Of a stretch of 64,000 nt of DNA, positions 53,501 through 64,000 are shown in pieces. The notes beneath the pieces are model-generated. The model saw only the letters and a list, made by a program, of their open reading frames with translations, searched no databases and was not told the origin of the DNA. The position numbers were made by a program, and so were the translations under genes. The stretch is from Hyaloperonospora brassicae (Eukaryota; Oomycota; Peronosporomycetes; Peronosporales; Peronosporaceae). The stretch spans positions 62,001 to 126,000 of the forward strand of contig CANTFL010000165.1 of assembly GCA_947650285.1 (NCBI GenBank), in the 5' to 3' direction. Within the stretch, counting starts at the first letter, position 1. Every line of letters begins with the position of its first letter.

Positions 53501-56500
53501 TGGGCGGGTCAAGCGTGAAACCTCACGGTGATATAGCGCTGGGCATCCATATTCCACCGTCGATCTTGAGTCGGTCAGCGGGTCCATCGTTGGCCTCCCC
53601 GCTACAGAAAGTACCTGCCATCTCGCCGCCACCCCCTGCTGTTCCCGCTCCCGAGTTGAAGGTGGATCATATTTTCCACGGATCAAGCAAGGTGGATGAA
53701 GACGAAGTTGTGGAGCAACCCGACGAAAGCGTGAAAGACCGCATTCATTTCATTGTGAACAACATGTCGATATCCAATTTAGAAGCCAAGATTCCAGAAG
53801 TGCGCAAGATGCTGCTGCCCTCGTACCATGCTTGGCTAGCGAACTACTTGGTAGTAAAGCGCATTTCGACACAGCCAAATTACCACACGGTTTACCTCAT
53901 TTTTATTGAGAAGCTTGTTCGGCCAGAGCTGGAGCAAGAGATCCTCAAACGTACCCTTCAGAACGCACGCAAGCTGCTTACTTCGGGAACGATCACCACC
54001 AATTCGCAACAACGGTCGTTGCTGAAAAACGTAGGCTCGTGGCTTGGAGTCTTTACTCTCGCGCGGAACAAGCCTTTGTTGCAGCGTGATTTGGACTTGA
54101 AAGAGTTGTTATACATGGGCTATGAAACGGGCCACCTCATTGCCGTGACACCGTTCGTTGCCAAAATACTGGAAGGTTGCAAGAAGTCGAAGATTTTCAA
54201 ACCGCCGAACCCGTGGGTCATGGGTCTCATCCACGCTATGAGCGAGATCTACGATGTGCCGGACCTGAAGCTGAACCTCAAATTCGAGATCGAAGTACTG
54301 TTCAAATCGTTCAAGCTTAACGTGGAAGACCAGCGCAAGGCGCAGCTGTTGCACACGCGTCGCGCGCCGCCTTCTACAGCGAATCCCGATTTCAATGTGA
54401 AGGTGTTCAAGAACGCAGCGATGGCGCAGCGGTCTGCCACGCCTCCGCCAGGCTCGGGCGCGAAGCTGAGCCGACCTCTGACACCAGGGAAGCAAATGAA
54501 GAAGACGGGTGATGGGTTCACCGCTTCCGGAAGCCCGGCTGGAAGAGAGGCGGTCAACAGTGGCGCGCTTGCTGCAGGCAGTGCTGTCTCTACGGCTGCG
54601 GAGTCGACAGTGATTCCTAATCTGGCTTCATATGTTGCTGTGAACCCTGAGCTGCCGCTGCGCAACGTGAACTTGCGTCGTCTTGTACCCCTCGCTGTAG
54701 ACCGTGCCATTCGCGAAGTGATCTCTCCTGTGGTGGAGCGCAGTGTAACGATTGCGTGCATTACTACACGAGAGGTGATTTTGAAGGACTTTGCCACCGA
54801 GTGTGATGATACCAAGATGCGCAAGGCGGCGCATTTGATGGTAGCATCAATGTCTGGATCGTTGGCACTTATCACAGCAAAGGAGCCGCTTCGCAATGCC
54901 ATTGGTACACACCTCCGTGCGCTGCTACCTACCAGCGCTGGGGACCCACAGCAGCGCGAACACGTGATCCAGGTATGCTCCAACGAGAACACAGACCTGG
55001 GTTGCATGCTCATCGAGAAAGCGTCATCTGAGAAAGCCATGCGCGATATTGACGAAGCCCTTGCCGGGGCATACGCATCGCGTCGGCGCTACCAGCAGCA
55101 GCAAGCGCAGTCTGGCAAAGCGTCAGGAAACGACGGGGTGCATTTTTTCGAGGGCAGCGCAAGCAGCACGGCAGTTGCAGCTTCCGCCGGTTCTCCAGGC
55201 GCTCCTAGTGGACAATGGCCAGCGGCATTGCCCGAAGTGTTTAAGCCAAAGCCAGGTGGGATTCCGCCCATGCAACTCGTGGTGTACGAAGCTTTCCAGC
55301 GCATCCCACGACCGACTTCCATGCCGCTTTCGTCCCGTGCAGGTGCCGGTGTATACACAGCTGGTGCTGTGGAGAAGGAGGGAGACACTGCTGGTGTGAG
55401 CGTAACGGCGGCGTTGGATCGTTTTGCTGGCTTGCTGGAGCGTTTCGAGTTGTTCGTGCAGAAAGTTGTTCGCCAGGCTGCTGCCGCTCAGCGCGAGCTT
55501 CCGCTGCTGCTAGCAATTCCGGCAGAAAGCGAGGTGTTCGCAGTTCTTCGCGAGGTGCGTGCACTTGGTGGAAGTGTGCGACCAGCGCTGCGAGACGAAG
55601 CCTGTCTTAAGATCGCGAATCGTATCGTTAAGTTCATGTATGAACTGGGCAACGGTGGTCGGGGCAATGAGCTGTTTTTGGAGATCCTCGTAAGCTCGTT
55701 GGAAGCACTGACTGGTAGCTGCGAGAAGCTTCGTAAAGAGGTCGTGGGGTGGGTGTTGCGCGCACCAGTGGACGATAAGCTGAAGCTGCACTGTGAAGTC
55801 ATTGTGGCGCTTATTCGCTACAAAGTGGTAGATGCAAGTGAGTTCGACATATACCTGGCTCGAAACATGGAGCGCAACAGCGTGGCCATCGAGTTTGCCG
55901 TGCACGTTGTCCGCCAGTGCCTGATGATGGATCATGTTGCAGTCGCTGCCCACCTTCCAAACACCCTGGAAGCGCTAGCGCGCATTGTAGAGCGCCACGG
56001 GGGTATTGCCGCGAACAAGAATGTGCAGATCCTCGCTGGTTTGTTGGAACAAGCGCGTGTACAAAAGGCGCAGCCCCGCCCGAGTCTATCGGTATCACAA
56101 AAGAGCATGGGGTCTATTGGGAGTGGTGCTGCGAAGGCCGCTGGAGACCGGCTTTTGGTGCAGGAGCATGCTGCCTTCCGGCACACCGTGAGCAATGCTT
56201 TGGAGCACTGGATCGCCATTTACAAGGAGCCTAATGGCAACTCGAAGATACATGCTCAGTACCTACAGATGCTGAAGCAATACGGGTTGCTTGCCGATGA
56301 CGAGAGTGTGTCGCTCTTTTTCAAATTTGGCACGGAACTGTGTGTGGACGCATGTCTGAAGAGCTCATTTGCCGCGAGCGACCCTGCCGCACTCAAGAGT
56401 GGCGCAAAGATTCCGCTGAACTACGCAGTACCGGATGCACTAACGCACTTGATGGCGCTACTCGTGAAGTTCCTTGACCCCTCGCCCACTGCAAAGCTCC

Positions 56501-57879
56501 AGGTACTCAACCACGCGGTTGGCGCAATTGCCAACGTGTTGGTTGCGGCGCACGACCTGTCGCGCAAGAAAAAGGCTACCTTCGACCAGCGCGTGTTCTT
56601 CCGCATGTTCGTGAACCTGATGAAGGAGCTGACGGCACAAGAGCCGGCGTTGGATGCGATCCACCTCCAGGTTCTCAATACCTTCGCTAGTGCGTACAAC
56701 ACGCTGCAGCCGTCGGGATTGCCCGGCTTCGTGTTTGCTTGGACGGAGCTCATCTCGCACCGTTGCTTCATGCCGCTGTTGCTTCGTGCAAAACAACAGC
56801 GCGGCTGGCAGATTCTGCACCGCCTTCTCATGAATCTGCTCGTCTTCATTGAGCCATTTTTGCGCTGTGCGAGCTCGACTACGCCGCTGCCAGATTCTAT
56901 CGCAACGCTGTACAAAGGCGTCGTGCGCATCATTTTGGTCCTGCTCCACGATTATCCAGACTTCCTCAGCGACTTCTACACGAGCTTTTGTGACGTGCTG
57001 CCGGCCGCGTGTGTTCAACTGCGCAACGTGGTTCTGTCGGCATTTTCTCGCTCGGTGCGGCTGCCGGACCCGCTTACCCTGGGTCTGCAGGTCGCCCAAC
57101 TTCCTGAAGTGAGCGTAGCCCCGCGGCTGATGCCCACGTGGGGAGCTGCTCTCGCCCACAATGGCATCAAAGAGTACGTCGATGAGTTCCTTCATGCGAC
57201 AACAAACCGTGCCGCAGTGTTCCCTGCGGACCTCATTTCGAAGCTGATGCGCCCTGCTGCCCAGCTCGAGCGTGACCCAACGTCGTGCATTTACGCGCTG
57301 CCCACGCTCAATGCGCTTGTTCTTCACCTAGGTAAAGAGGGTATTACGGAAATGGCCAACGGCGGTTCTACACCTGTGAGTCCGTCACCGACGCCTTCCG
57401 GAGCTGGTGTCAAATCCGGAGCTTCCGCTACGACCAGCAAGTTCGAGCAGAGCGCGGCTATGGATGTGTTTCGTTACTTGGCGGATGAGTTGGACGCCGA
57501 AGGTCGCTACTGGTACTTCAGTTCTCTGGCGAACCACCTGCGCTACCCGAACAGTCACACGCACTATTTCAGCTGCGTGATTCTGTACCTGTTCTCGTAC
57601 TCGAAGAACAAGATGGTCAAGGAGCAGATCACACGCGTCCTCATTGAGCGTCTCATTGCGAACCGACCACACCCGTGGGGTCTGCTGGTGACGTTCATCG
57701 AGCTGATTCGCAACAAGAGCTACAAATTCTGGGAACAGGACTATCTCGAGTGCTCGAGTGAGATCAAAGAGGTCTTTGACGACGTGGCTCGCACATGCCT
57801 CGGCTCGACACCTGGTGCATCCAGTGCTAGTCCGTTGTCCGTGCTCGGCGGCAGTGCCATGCCCGATGCTGCCTCGTAG
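50501..57879 (+). CDS. CNOT1: CCR4-NOT complex scaffold subunit 1
   Basis: Exons 50501-50599, 50727-50888 and 51010-57879 give 2376 residues, about the length of animal CNOT1. Exon 1 encodes MVSFASPLFWQINYLVKNL, matching the conserved N-terminal ISYLVDNLTKKN-type helix, so the ATG at 50501 is the true start rather than any codon inside the long third exon. A MIF4G-type domain that binds the CAF1 deadenylase starts near residue 995. The CAF40/CNOT9-binding DUF3819 region (LRRLVPLAVDRAIREVISPVVERS) starts near 1305. The NOT1 C-terminal domain fills about 1950-2340 and recruits CNOT2/3. CCR4-NOT is the main cytoplasmic mRNA deadenylase. Ser/Gly/Ala-rich linkers near 700 and 880-960 are specific to this lineage. 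Long minus-strand frames across the gene are antisense artefacts. Confidence 0.97.
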
Positions 57880-58121
57880 ATGAGTCGAGCGCTGCTGCGA
57901 CTAGCCATTGACCGCACGGAAAGCAGTAGCAAGGTCGTAAACATTTTGTGTATTTGAAGTTGACAGTGCTTGTTGAGTCCGAGCCCGTAGCCAAGCTCGT
58001 ATACGTCTCGCCTTGACGTTAGTTACGTTCGATCCGACTTGGGCCATCATCAACATGGCGAAAGACTTCTTCAGTTGCCGAGCTCGGCATATTGTGCGAG
58101 TCCAAGACTCTCGCGCAGTTG

Positions 58122-59136
58122 CTACTTTTCGAACTTGCGCAAGATATTGAACGCGGCGACGTACTGCAGAGCTGTGTGTTTCAGACTGTACTCACTGTTC
58201 GGTAGCCCTGCTTTCTCAAAGAGCGCCGACATGTTTTCCACGGGCTTGCGCAACTGACCGTGCGAAGCGAAGTTGCCCAGGAACTCGTCAATCAGCATAT
58301 CCACGTGCGACACCGTGTAGCACGGTGAGTACTGCACTTCGACAATGAGACCTCGCGGCAAGTTGTTGCGCGATATGAACGTGCAGACGCTCACTCGAAA
58401 GTCCCCCACGACGTACTGCGTGCCCTGCACAGCACCAGACCAACAATGTCCATTCAGTCAGCATTGCCACGACGCCAACAAGCAAGCAAAAAGCTTTCTC
58501 TTTGACAGCACCTCAAACTGGCCGTCCGACTTGAAAGCGTAGATCTCGACTTGCTGCAGGATATTAGCTCCATCCAGACCACACTCGAGCAACGAGCAGT
58601 CCTCCGTGAGCCCTTCTACCCCGTTGTCACTGGCCGCCAGTCCACGCGCCTTCTCATTGGCCAGTACCGTGTACACGAGGTCGTCGTTTTGAGACATGCG
58701 TAGCATGAACATGCGCTGGTTGGTGTAGCCATCTACAACAGCCATAGCCACACCCGCCCCTCGTTTAGTCTCTCCACGTGCTTATGTACCCAATGCTCCC
58801 TCTCTTCTCTCTCTCTCTCTCTCTCTCTCTTGTGTATACGTCTGTGTGTCGTCGCTGTTTACCCGTGAGCGTCTTGCGGTTGAACAGTCGGCAGTGCACC
58901 ACGTGACGTCCGACCTTCTCGCCGCCCATTGTCGTCAGTTTGCGCAAAAGCTCTTGATACTTTTGCGTGATGTTGACGTCCTGTACGATCACGACCCTGT
59001 TGGGCACAAGAGAGCAAACAGGAATGAGTGTGAGTGTGAGTGCATGTGCATTTGTGTGTCTGTATCCGAAGCGAGAGAAGGAGCAGACAATGACTCGGCG
59101 ATGAGCTCGACAGACCGACCTCGTCATGCCTGTCAT
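58122..59136 (-). CDS. MED20: Mediator complex subunit 20
   Basis: Four in-phase exons: 59120-59136, 58863-58996, 58512-58732, 58122-58424; 224 residues (animal MED20 is about 212). The N-terminal LLRKLTTMGGEKVGRH matches the family's LTRKLEMLGAEKQG-type helix. The last exon's GTQYVVGDFRVSVCTFISRN and LIVEVQYSPC match the GTRYQYCDFLVKVG / VEVEYGPC region. MED20 sits in the Mediator head with MED8 and MED18 and links activators to RNA polymerase II. The first exon is only 17 nt, which makes the start easy to miss. Tail-to-tail with CNOT1, 242 bp apart. Confidence 0.9.
58799..58830. repeat. CT microsatellite in MED20 intron 2
   Basis: About 13 uninterrupted CT units. Confidence 0.9.
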
Positions 59137-59322
59137 GGTCACTTGCAGCTCGTATTGCGGAATTGCAAGTTATTGAAATAATAACTTTTGGCTCAATGAG
59201 ACAGCGACTCAATCGAGGAGGGCAGTAAGTGCCGACTATTGCAATATTGTTTTCCGATTTCTGTCAGTCGTCATGACGCCCGTGACTTGACCAGATAGGC
59301 GACTAGATCTAGACCTGACCAG

Positions 59323-60973
59323 ATGCTGGCTGTAAAACGTATAGTCGTCGCCTGTATACTACACGTCGATTTGGACAGTTGTGTACGCCGCTCAATGCAG
59401 ACGACCGCAGACGAAGAGCGGGAAGTGGCGACAGCGTCAGCCGCACTGTTTGATGGCGCCGACAGCAAAGTGCACTTTGATGAAGAGGGCATGGACGGCT
59501 CGGATCTGCCGCCGTCGTTTATACTGCCCCTGCTTGGACGAAGCGACGAGGAGGACGCGCTGCCGATCGCGCCTCGCTCAAGTCCGAAAGCGATCGAGAC
59601 GGGTAAACAGCTGGTAGATGGCGTTCCTTTTTGTCAAGTTGAAGCGAAGTCACCAATGGACTTGCAAGCGCAAGCTGAGTCGGGCGCAACGAAGTGTCTG
59701 GACACTTTACAGGACCAGGCAGAAGTCGATGGCCATCCTAAGCACAAGCACGAGGTCCCGTTGACCGGGACGACAACCGACCGACGGGGCTACCGTTGCC
59801 GCTTTGAGGACTGTCCCAAGTTTGCGCAAGCAGGAGGTTTCTGCATCGCTCATGGAGGTGGATACCGCTGTCAGACGCCGTTCTGTGCGTTCTTTAACCT
59901 GCGCACGTGTCCAGACCACGGCGGCTCGAAACGCTGCGGCATTGCAGGCTGCACGCGCGTCGCTCTTGGCGCGACAGCGCTCTGCTGTGCACATGGCGGT
60001 GGCCGAAAGTGTTCCATCAAGAAGTGCGACAAGTATGACGCTGGACAAGGCTTGTGCTTGGCTCATGGAGGCGGGCGCGACTGCAGGATGAGTGGCTGTA
60101 CGAAGAAGGCGATTCGGTACGGTCTCTGCAGTGGCCATGGAGGGCGTGCACGGTGCAAAGTGGAAGGCTGTGAGAAATACGATCGGGGACAGGGCAAGTG
60201 CAAAGCCCATGGTGGCGGCTACTTCTGCAAGGTGCAGGGATGTGGCAAGAAGGACAAAGGTGGCGGTCTCTGTGTTGCGCATGGTGGCGGCAAGAAGTGT
60301 TACGTGGAAGGATGCACGACGCCGTGTGTTGGTGGAGGCCGCTGCAAAGCGCATGGTGGTGGTAGACGATGCCAAGCCGAAGACTGTCGCAATTGGGCTC
60401 TCAATGGCGGACGATGCAAAGAGCACGGTGGCACTGGCAAGCGCTGCTCACATCGTGAATGTGGCAAGCACGACCAGGGTGGCGGCTATTGTCTTTCACA
60501 CGGTGGCGGCTTCACCTGTACGTTTCCAGACTGCACGAAGAAACAGGTACGAGAGTAGTTGGCACAAAACTGGCCCACGCATTACTGTTGCCAACGATCC
60601 ATGTGTCGTGTGGTTCCTCTAGATCCGCTTTGGGCGTTGCTGTGCGCACGGTGGCAAACCGCGATGCACTGTAGCTGGGTGCGAGCGGCTGGGACAGGCC
60701 CGTGGGCTTTGCAAGGCTCATGGCGGCACAAAACCTTGCAGCTTCCCGGAATGCACACGTAAGGCAAATAGCGGGGGCCACTGCATTCGGCATGGCGGTG
60801 GGGGGCGGTGCAAAACTGAAGGTTGCGTCAAGACGAACCGTGGTGGAGGCTACTGCAAGGCTCACGGCGGGGGCAAGAAGTGCGCTGTTCCAGGCTGCAA
60901 CGACTGGGTCATCGGTGGCGGCGCGTGTCCACAGCACGAAATCTTCGGTGCAGCCGCTATTGTGTCTGTGTGA
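59323..60973 (+). CDS. WRKY19-like protein with 15 Cys/His 'HGGG' zinc-finger-like repeats
   Basis: Exons 59323-60546 and 60623-60973 (76-bp intron, GTACGA to CTCTAG). It has 524 residues from the first ATG, or 500 from 59395 (MQTTADEE), which may be the real start. After about 165 acidic, disordered residues come 15 consecutive units of about 22-25 residues. The pattern is C-x4-C-x(9-12)-C-x2-H-G-G-(G), for example CKVEGCEKYDRGQGKCKAHG. The four ligands could bind one zinc per unit. These repeats are widespread in oomycetes and are usually labelled 'WRKY transcription factor 19-like', although no WRKYGQK motif is present here. The intron interrupts repeat 11, so the downstream exon is essential to the array. 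Function is unknown; nucleic-acid or protein binding is plausible. Confidence 0.88.
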
Positions 60974-61193
60974 CGACCGACGGCAGCGTAGAAGAACAGA
61001 GCATGGCCGATCTATCTGTACCAAGCGTGCGATTGTTGTGTATTTTGTCTTAGGTCCGGCTTCCGTCCACGTACTGGCCAGCCACTCACCTCCTCGAGAC
61101 GCCAGCTTGTCGTCTCGGTGCTTCCATTCCCGTTCCATTATCAACACGAGGTTACGCCCTCACGCGTTACACCAACGGACTCGAGCTACATGC

Positions 61194-61951
61194 CTACAAG
61201 AAGGCAAGACCCGAGTTGATCGATTCCACTTCTGCAGGCGACAGCGGCAGGCGCTTGGCACTGGTGAATGGAAGAACGTCGGCACTCAATGGCTGGACAG
61301 GCACTGTGCGCGTAGGTGACGGCGCCAGATCGAAGTGTGAAGGTTCAGGACACGCCGACGGCTTCGGAGGCAGCAGCGAGCGCTTGCCCAGGAACTTGAT
61401 AAGAGGCGAGCGGGATTCCGACACGGCAGCAGCAGTAGCTTCAGGCGTTGCCGCCGATGACACAAAGGTGTCAGTCTGTAGTGACTCACTGGCGGAGCCA
61501 CTGGGAAGCAGTGCATCGTCCAGCGTGAACAGTGGTTTGCCCACGTCAACATTCTCTTCCAGCTCAGCCAAGACCTCTACGATCGTTCCAGCTACGGGAC
61601 TTGTCACGTCCACGCTCACCTGCAAGTAGAGAATAGGCACGGAACGGCCGTATCAGCCATTGCGAACAGGTCGGTCAGTGGTCGAGCGCGCCGGTGTGTT
61701 CGGCTACAGCCACACAAACTTCGGTCAGCACAAGCACAGAAACATGATACCTTGTCCGTCTCGAGCACCAGCACCACTTCGTCCGCGTGCACAGTGTCCC
61801 CTGCCTTCTTGAGGACCTCTACGAGCGTCCCTTCGCTGATGGAGTCGCCCATGGACGGGACGTTGACCGTCTGGAGCGCCAGTCGGTGCGCAGCCGCATG
61901 GAACGCACGACGCGCGGGCAGCGCCACGAGGCGGACGCTCTGGTGGATCAT
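61194..61951 (-). CDS. Mitochondrial lipoyl-domain protein with KGD4/MRPS36-like tail
   Basis: Exons 61751-61951 and 61194-61619; 208 residues. Residues 1-24 form an Arg/Ala-rich, acid-free presequence (mitochondrial). Residues about 27-101 are a lipoyl domain of the 2-oxoglutarate dehydrogenase E2 type ([16 protein letters not shown] ... [11 protein letters not shown]), with the lipoylated lysine at 67; the intron falls immediately after its codon. There is no E2 catalytic domain. Instead, a linker is followed by [10 protein letters not shown] (138-147) and the C-terminal [17 protein letters not shown] (188-204). These resemble the two conserved ends of KGD4/MRPS36 (PLIRFPDRR-like; a KxLSxEExExIxxGG-like end), the small protein that tethers E3 to the 2-oxoglutarate dehydrogenase core. 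I infer an E3 adaptor carrying its own lipoyl arm. The lipoyl domain is certain; the KGD4 relationship is motif-based. Confidence 0.82.
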
Positions 61952-62167
61952 CGATTGGTGATAAAGGCTGTACACGTGCGCGCGTCAGCCTTTATGCACC
62001 TCCGAAACAGAATACTTTGGTGAAACTTCATACTTGACAATCTCGTTGGACGCCTCGTCGAGCACCCACACAACAAGCCCTCACACGACGACGTGTGATT
62101 GGTCGAGCGAGTCGAGACGACGTGTGATTGGTCAGAAAGTCGGTCCGCGCAAAGTGTCCAGCCGCCG
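61952..62167. promoter_or_regulatory. Bidirectional promoter with duplicated CCAAT element
   Basis: ACGACGTGTGATTGGTC occurs at 62088-62104 and again at 62117-62133, 29 bp apart. Each contains ATTGG (CCAAT on the minus strand) and an ACGTG core, between the lipoyl-protein and sugar-kinase starts. Confidence 0.65.
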
Positions 62168-64000
62168 ATGAAGCTCTGGCTGCCCCTGCTTACCGTCTCA
62201 TCGTCTCTCGTTGGTGGGGCGTGGCTCTATCGCTCGCACCAACAGCGTCTCGCGCATCGCAAGTACCTCCGCGGCCTCGTCCAACCGCAGCAGTACCGTG
62301 GCCGACCGGTGGTGATTGTACTGGACATTGGAAGCTCCTCGATTCGTGCCAGCTGTTTCGCACTCGTATCGAAAGGCCAATGGGTCCTCCTCAATAACTC
62401 GTTGCAACAGCAGCACGAGCTCTCAATTGACGTCCATGGAGAAGCGAATTGCGCAAAGATTGAGACGATCGTGGAGCACGTCGTGGACCAGACACTGGCT
62501 TTTCTTCGGGCGGTGGACCTCACGCAAGAGCTCGTGGGTGTGGGTTTTAGCACCTTTTCCATGAACTTGCTGGGCATCGACTCGAGCGGGAACGTGATAA
62601 CTCCCGTGTACACGGTGAGGCTATCTCTGGCCGTGTATTTGTCATTTCGTGCTCGACTGTATATTGATCTTGTGGCTTGGGTTGTAGTATGCTGGGCGGA
62701 AGCAGGCGACGGCCGAGTGGGCAAAGAGGCTGCAGGAGAAACTCAAGGCTAGTGGGCAATTGGACGAGACGCACAATCGCACAGGTAGTAATGCTGGGCA
62801 AGGAATATGCAGTCGATTGATGTTGCAACTGGTAGTTGATCTGACGAGCTGGGGCTGCTGCTAGGAACGGTGGTCCACCCGTCGTATGCCCCCGCCACGT
62901 TCTTGCGTCTTCACGAGGAAGAGCCAGCTGTGGTGGAACGTATTGCCAAGTGGCAAAGTGTTTCCAGCTACCTGATCGGTAAGTGGACGACCACCGCGCA
63001 GAGTGAGGGTCTTCCTATCAGCTTCTCGGAGGCCTCGTGGATGGGACTGCTCGATTTCAGACGCGGTGAATGGGACTCGCGAATACTTGGACTCGTTGGA
63101 ATGGACATGAGCAAGATGCCGCCAGTCGTGGACTCCTCGATGCCGTTTGCTGGACTAAACGCGAAGTTTTCGAGACGCTGGCCCGAGCTAAACAAGGTGC
63201 CGTTCTTCCTGGGTGTAGCCGATGGTGCAGCAGCTAACGTCGGGTCCAAGTGTATCGGTGCATCGTACGTGATGGCGAATGACCTCAAAAAAGTGCAAGC
63301 TGATTTGCTCATGTAATCTTGGTGTCTGAGCAGGAGAATCGCAGTGACCATTGGAACTAGCGCCGCGCTTCGCGTTATGCTGAATGCAGATGCAATGAAG
63401 ACTGCTAAAGTGCCAAGGGGCTTGTGGTGCTACCGAATTGGTAAAGATCGAGTACTTCTCGGCGGGGCGCTCAGTGACGGAGGGTCAGTCTACAAGTTCT
63501 TTCGCGAGTCGCTTCGACTAAGCAACGAAGGTATGTGCAATCTGCTTGACAAGAGCTGAACCTTCGAGTGGTTTACGAAGTTGGTGCTACTGTGCTCGTA
63601 TGTAGACCTATCGTCTCAGCTGGAAAAGCTCGGCCCAGCGAAGCATGGTCTCATCGTGTTGCCGTTCTTGAGAGGTGAGCGTGCACCAGGCTGGTGTGAA
63701 AGCGCGACGTGCACCATCAGCGGCATTAGCAAGTGGACGACTCCCATCGAAATTCTGCGCGCTGGCATGGAGTCGATTGCTCTCCGTATTGGCGTACTGT
63801 GCTCGCTTCTTGGTACGTCAGTAGTGCACCCTGTAGACCAAAACACTTGTTGCCATTCTTGACTAACGTGCATGGACTGTAAACTGTGTTGTACATCTAG
63901 CGTCTTTTGCAGACGTGAATGCAACAGTCGTTGTAAGCGGGACTGCGCTTGCGTCGTCTCGAGTTTGGCGACAAATGGTATCCGACAGCTTGGGAAAGAA
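62168..64000 (+). CDS. FGGY-family carb. kinase, membrane-anchored N-terminus (3' partial)
   Basis: Six in-phase exons: 62168-62614, 62688-62784, 62865-63264, 63334-63530, 63606-63812, 63902->64000; the gene runs off the window. The N-terminal segment (LPLLTVSSSLVGGAWLY) could be a signal anchor or organelle-targeting sequence. FGGY features are the phosphate-1 motif VIVLDIGSSSIRASCF, the hydrophobic TWxxYLIGKWT-like central part (SSYLIGKWTTT), ADGAAANVGSKC, and the ATP-site motif VAVTIGTSAALRV followed by LPFLRGERAPGW. The latter is typical of gluconokinase/xylulokinase-type members. These enzymes phosphorylate sugars or polyols with ATP. Which sugar cannot be told from the sequence. Confidence 0.87.

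Noticed and set aside
56458..57327. 289-codon minus-strand frame inside CNOT1
   Set aside because: Antisense of a strongly conserved coding region, with no domain.
1..64000. CRISPR array, rRNA or prokaryotic operon signals
   Set aside because: No regularly spaced direct repeats and no rRNA sequence; the introns show a eukaryotic genome.

Overview
The window looks like nuclear DNA of an oomycete (Phytophthora / downy-mildew type). The grounds are short GT-AG introns of about 45-130 bp, a GCUG-type selenocysteine thioredoxin reductase, a cysteine/HGGG-repeat 'WRKY19-like' zinc protein, a small secreted cysteine-rich protein, a Ty1/Copia element, and compact gene pairs separated by gene-poor, repeat-bearing DNA. 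No species can be named from sequence alone. All gene identities come from reading translations and recalling families; no database search was run.

Region 1 (1-32.8 kb) is gene-sparse. It opens with the 3' end of an Iml1/DEPDC5-like gene. Then come a FYVE-finger protein with a C-terminal membrane segment, the proteasome ATPase Rpt3 (minus), a small secreted protein (minus), a thioredoxin reductase selenoprotein with a glutaredoxin-like N-terminal domain (minus), and a three-exon LYR-motif protein (plus). A full-length Copia retrotransposon (18745-23989, identical 5-bp target duplication, 375-bp LTRs differing at four sites) follows. Beyond it lie three solo-LTR-like remnants and about 5 kb in which I can support no gene.

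Region 2 (32.8-64 kb) is gene-dense. In order: a NACHT-like P-loop protein (minus); a seven-exon coiled-coil protein (minus); a PH-TBC RabGAP (minus) divergent from a RING protein with SUMO-interaction-like motifs (plus); a gamma-tubulin complex component (minus); a PDK1-like kinase (minus) divergent from CNOT1 (plus); Mediator subunit 20 (minus, convergent with CNOT1); a 15-repeat zinc protein (plus); a lipoyl-domain protein ending in a KGD4/MRPS36-like tail (minus) divergent from an FGGY sugar kinase (plus) that runs off the window end. Head-to-head pairs share short promoters carrying paired CCAAT boxes.

The genes do not form a pathway cluster. They are mostly housekeeping: proteasome, mRNA deadenylation, transcription, microtubule nucleation, membrane traffic, redox and mitochondrial metabolism. 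The most notable items are the UGA-recoded thioredoxin reductase, whose Grx-like domain is visible only after splicing, and the lipoyl-KGD4 fusion, which would be a 2-oxoglutarate dehydrogenase counterpart of the pyruvate dehydrogenase E3-binding protein.
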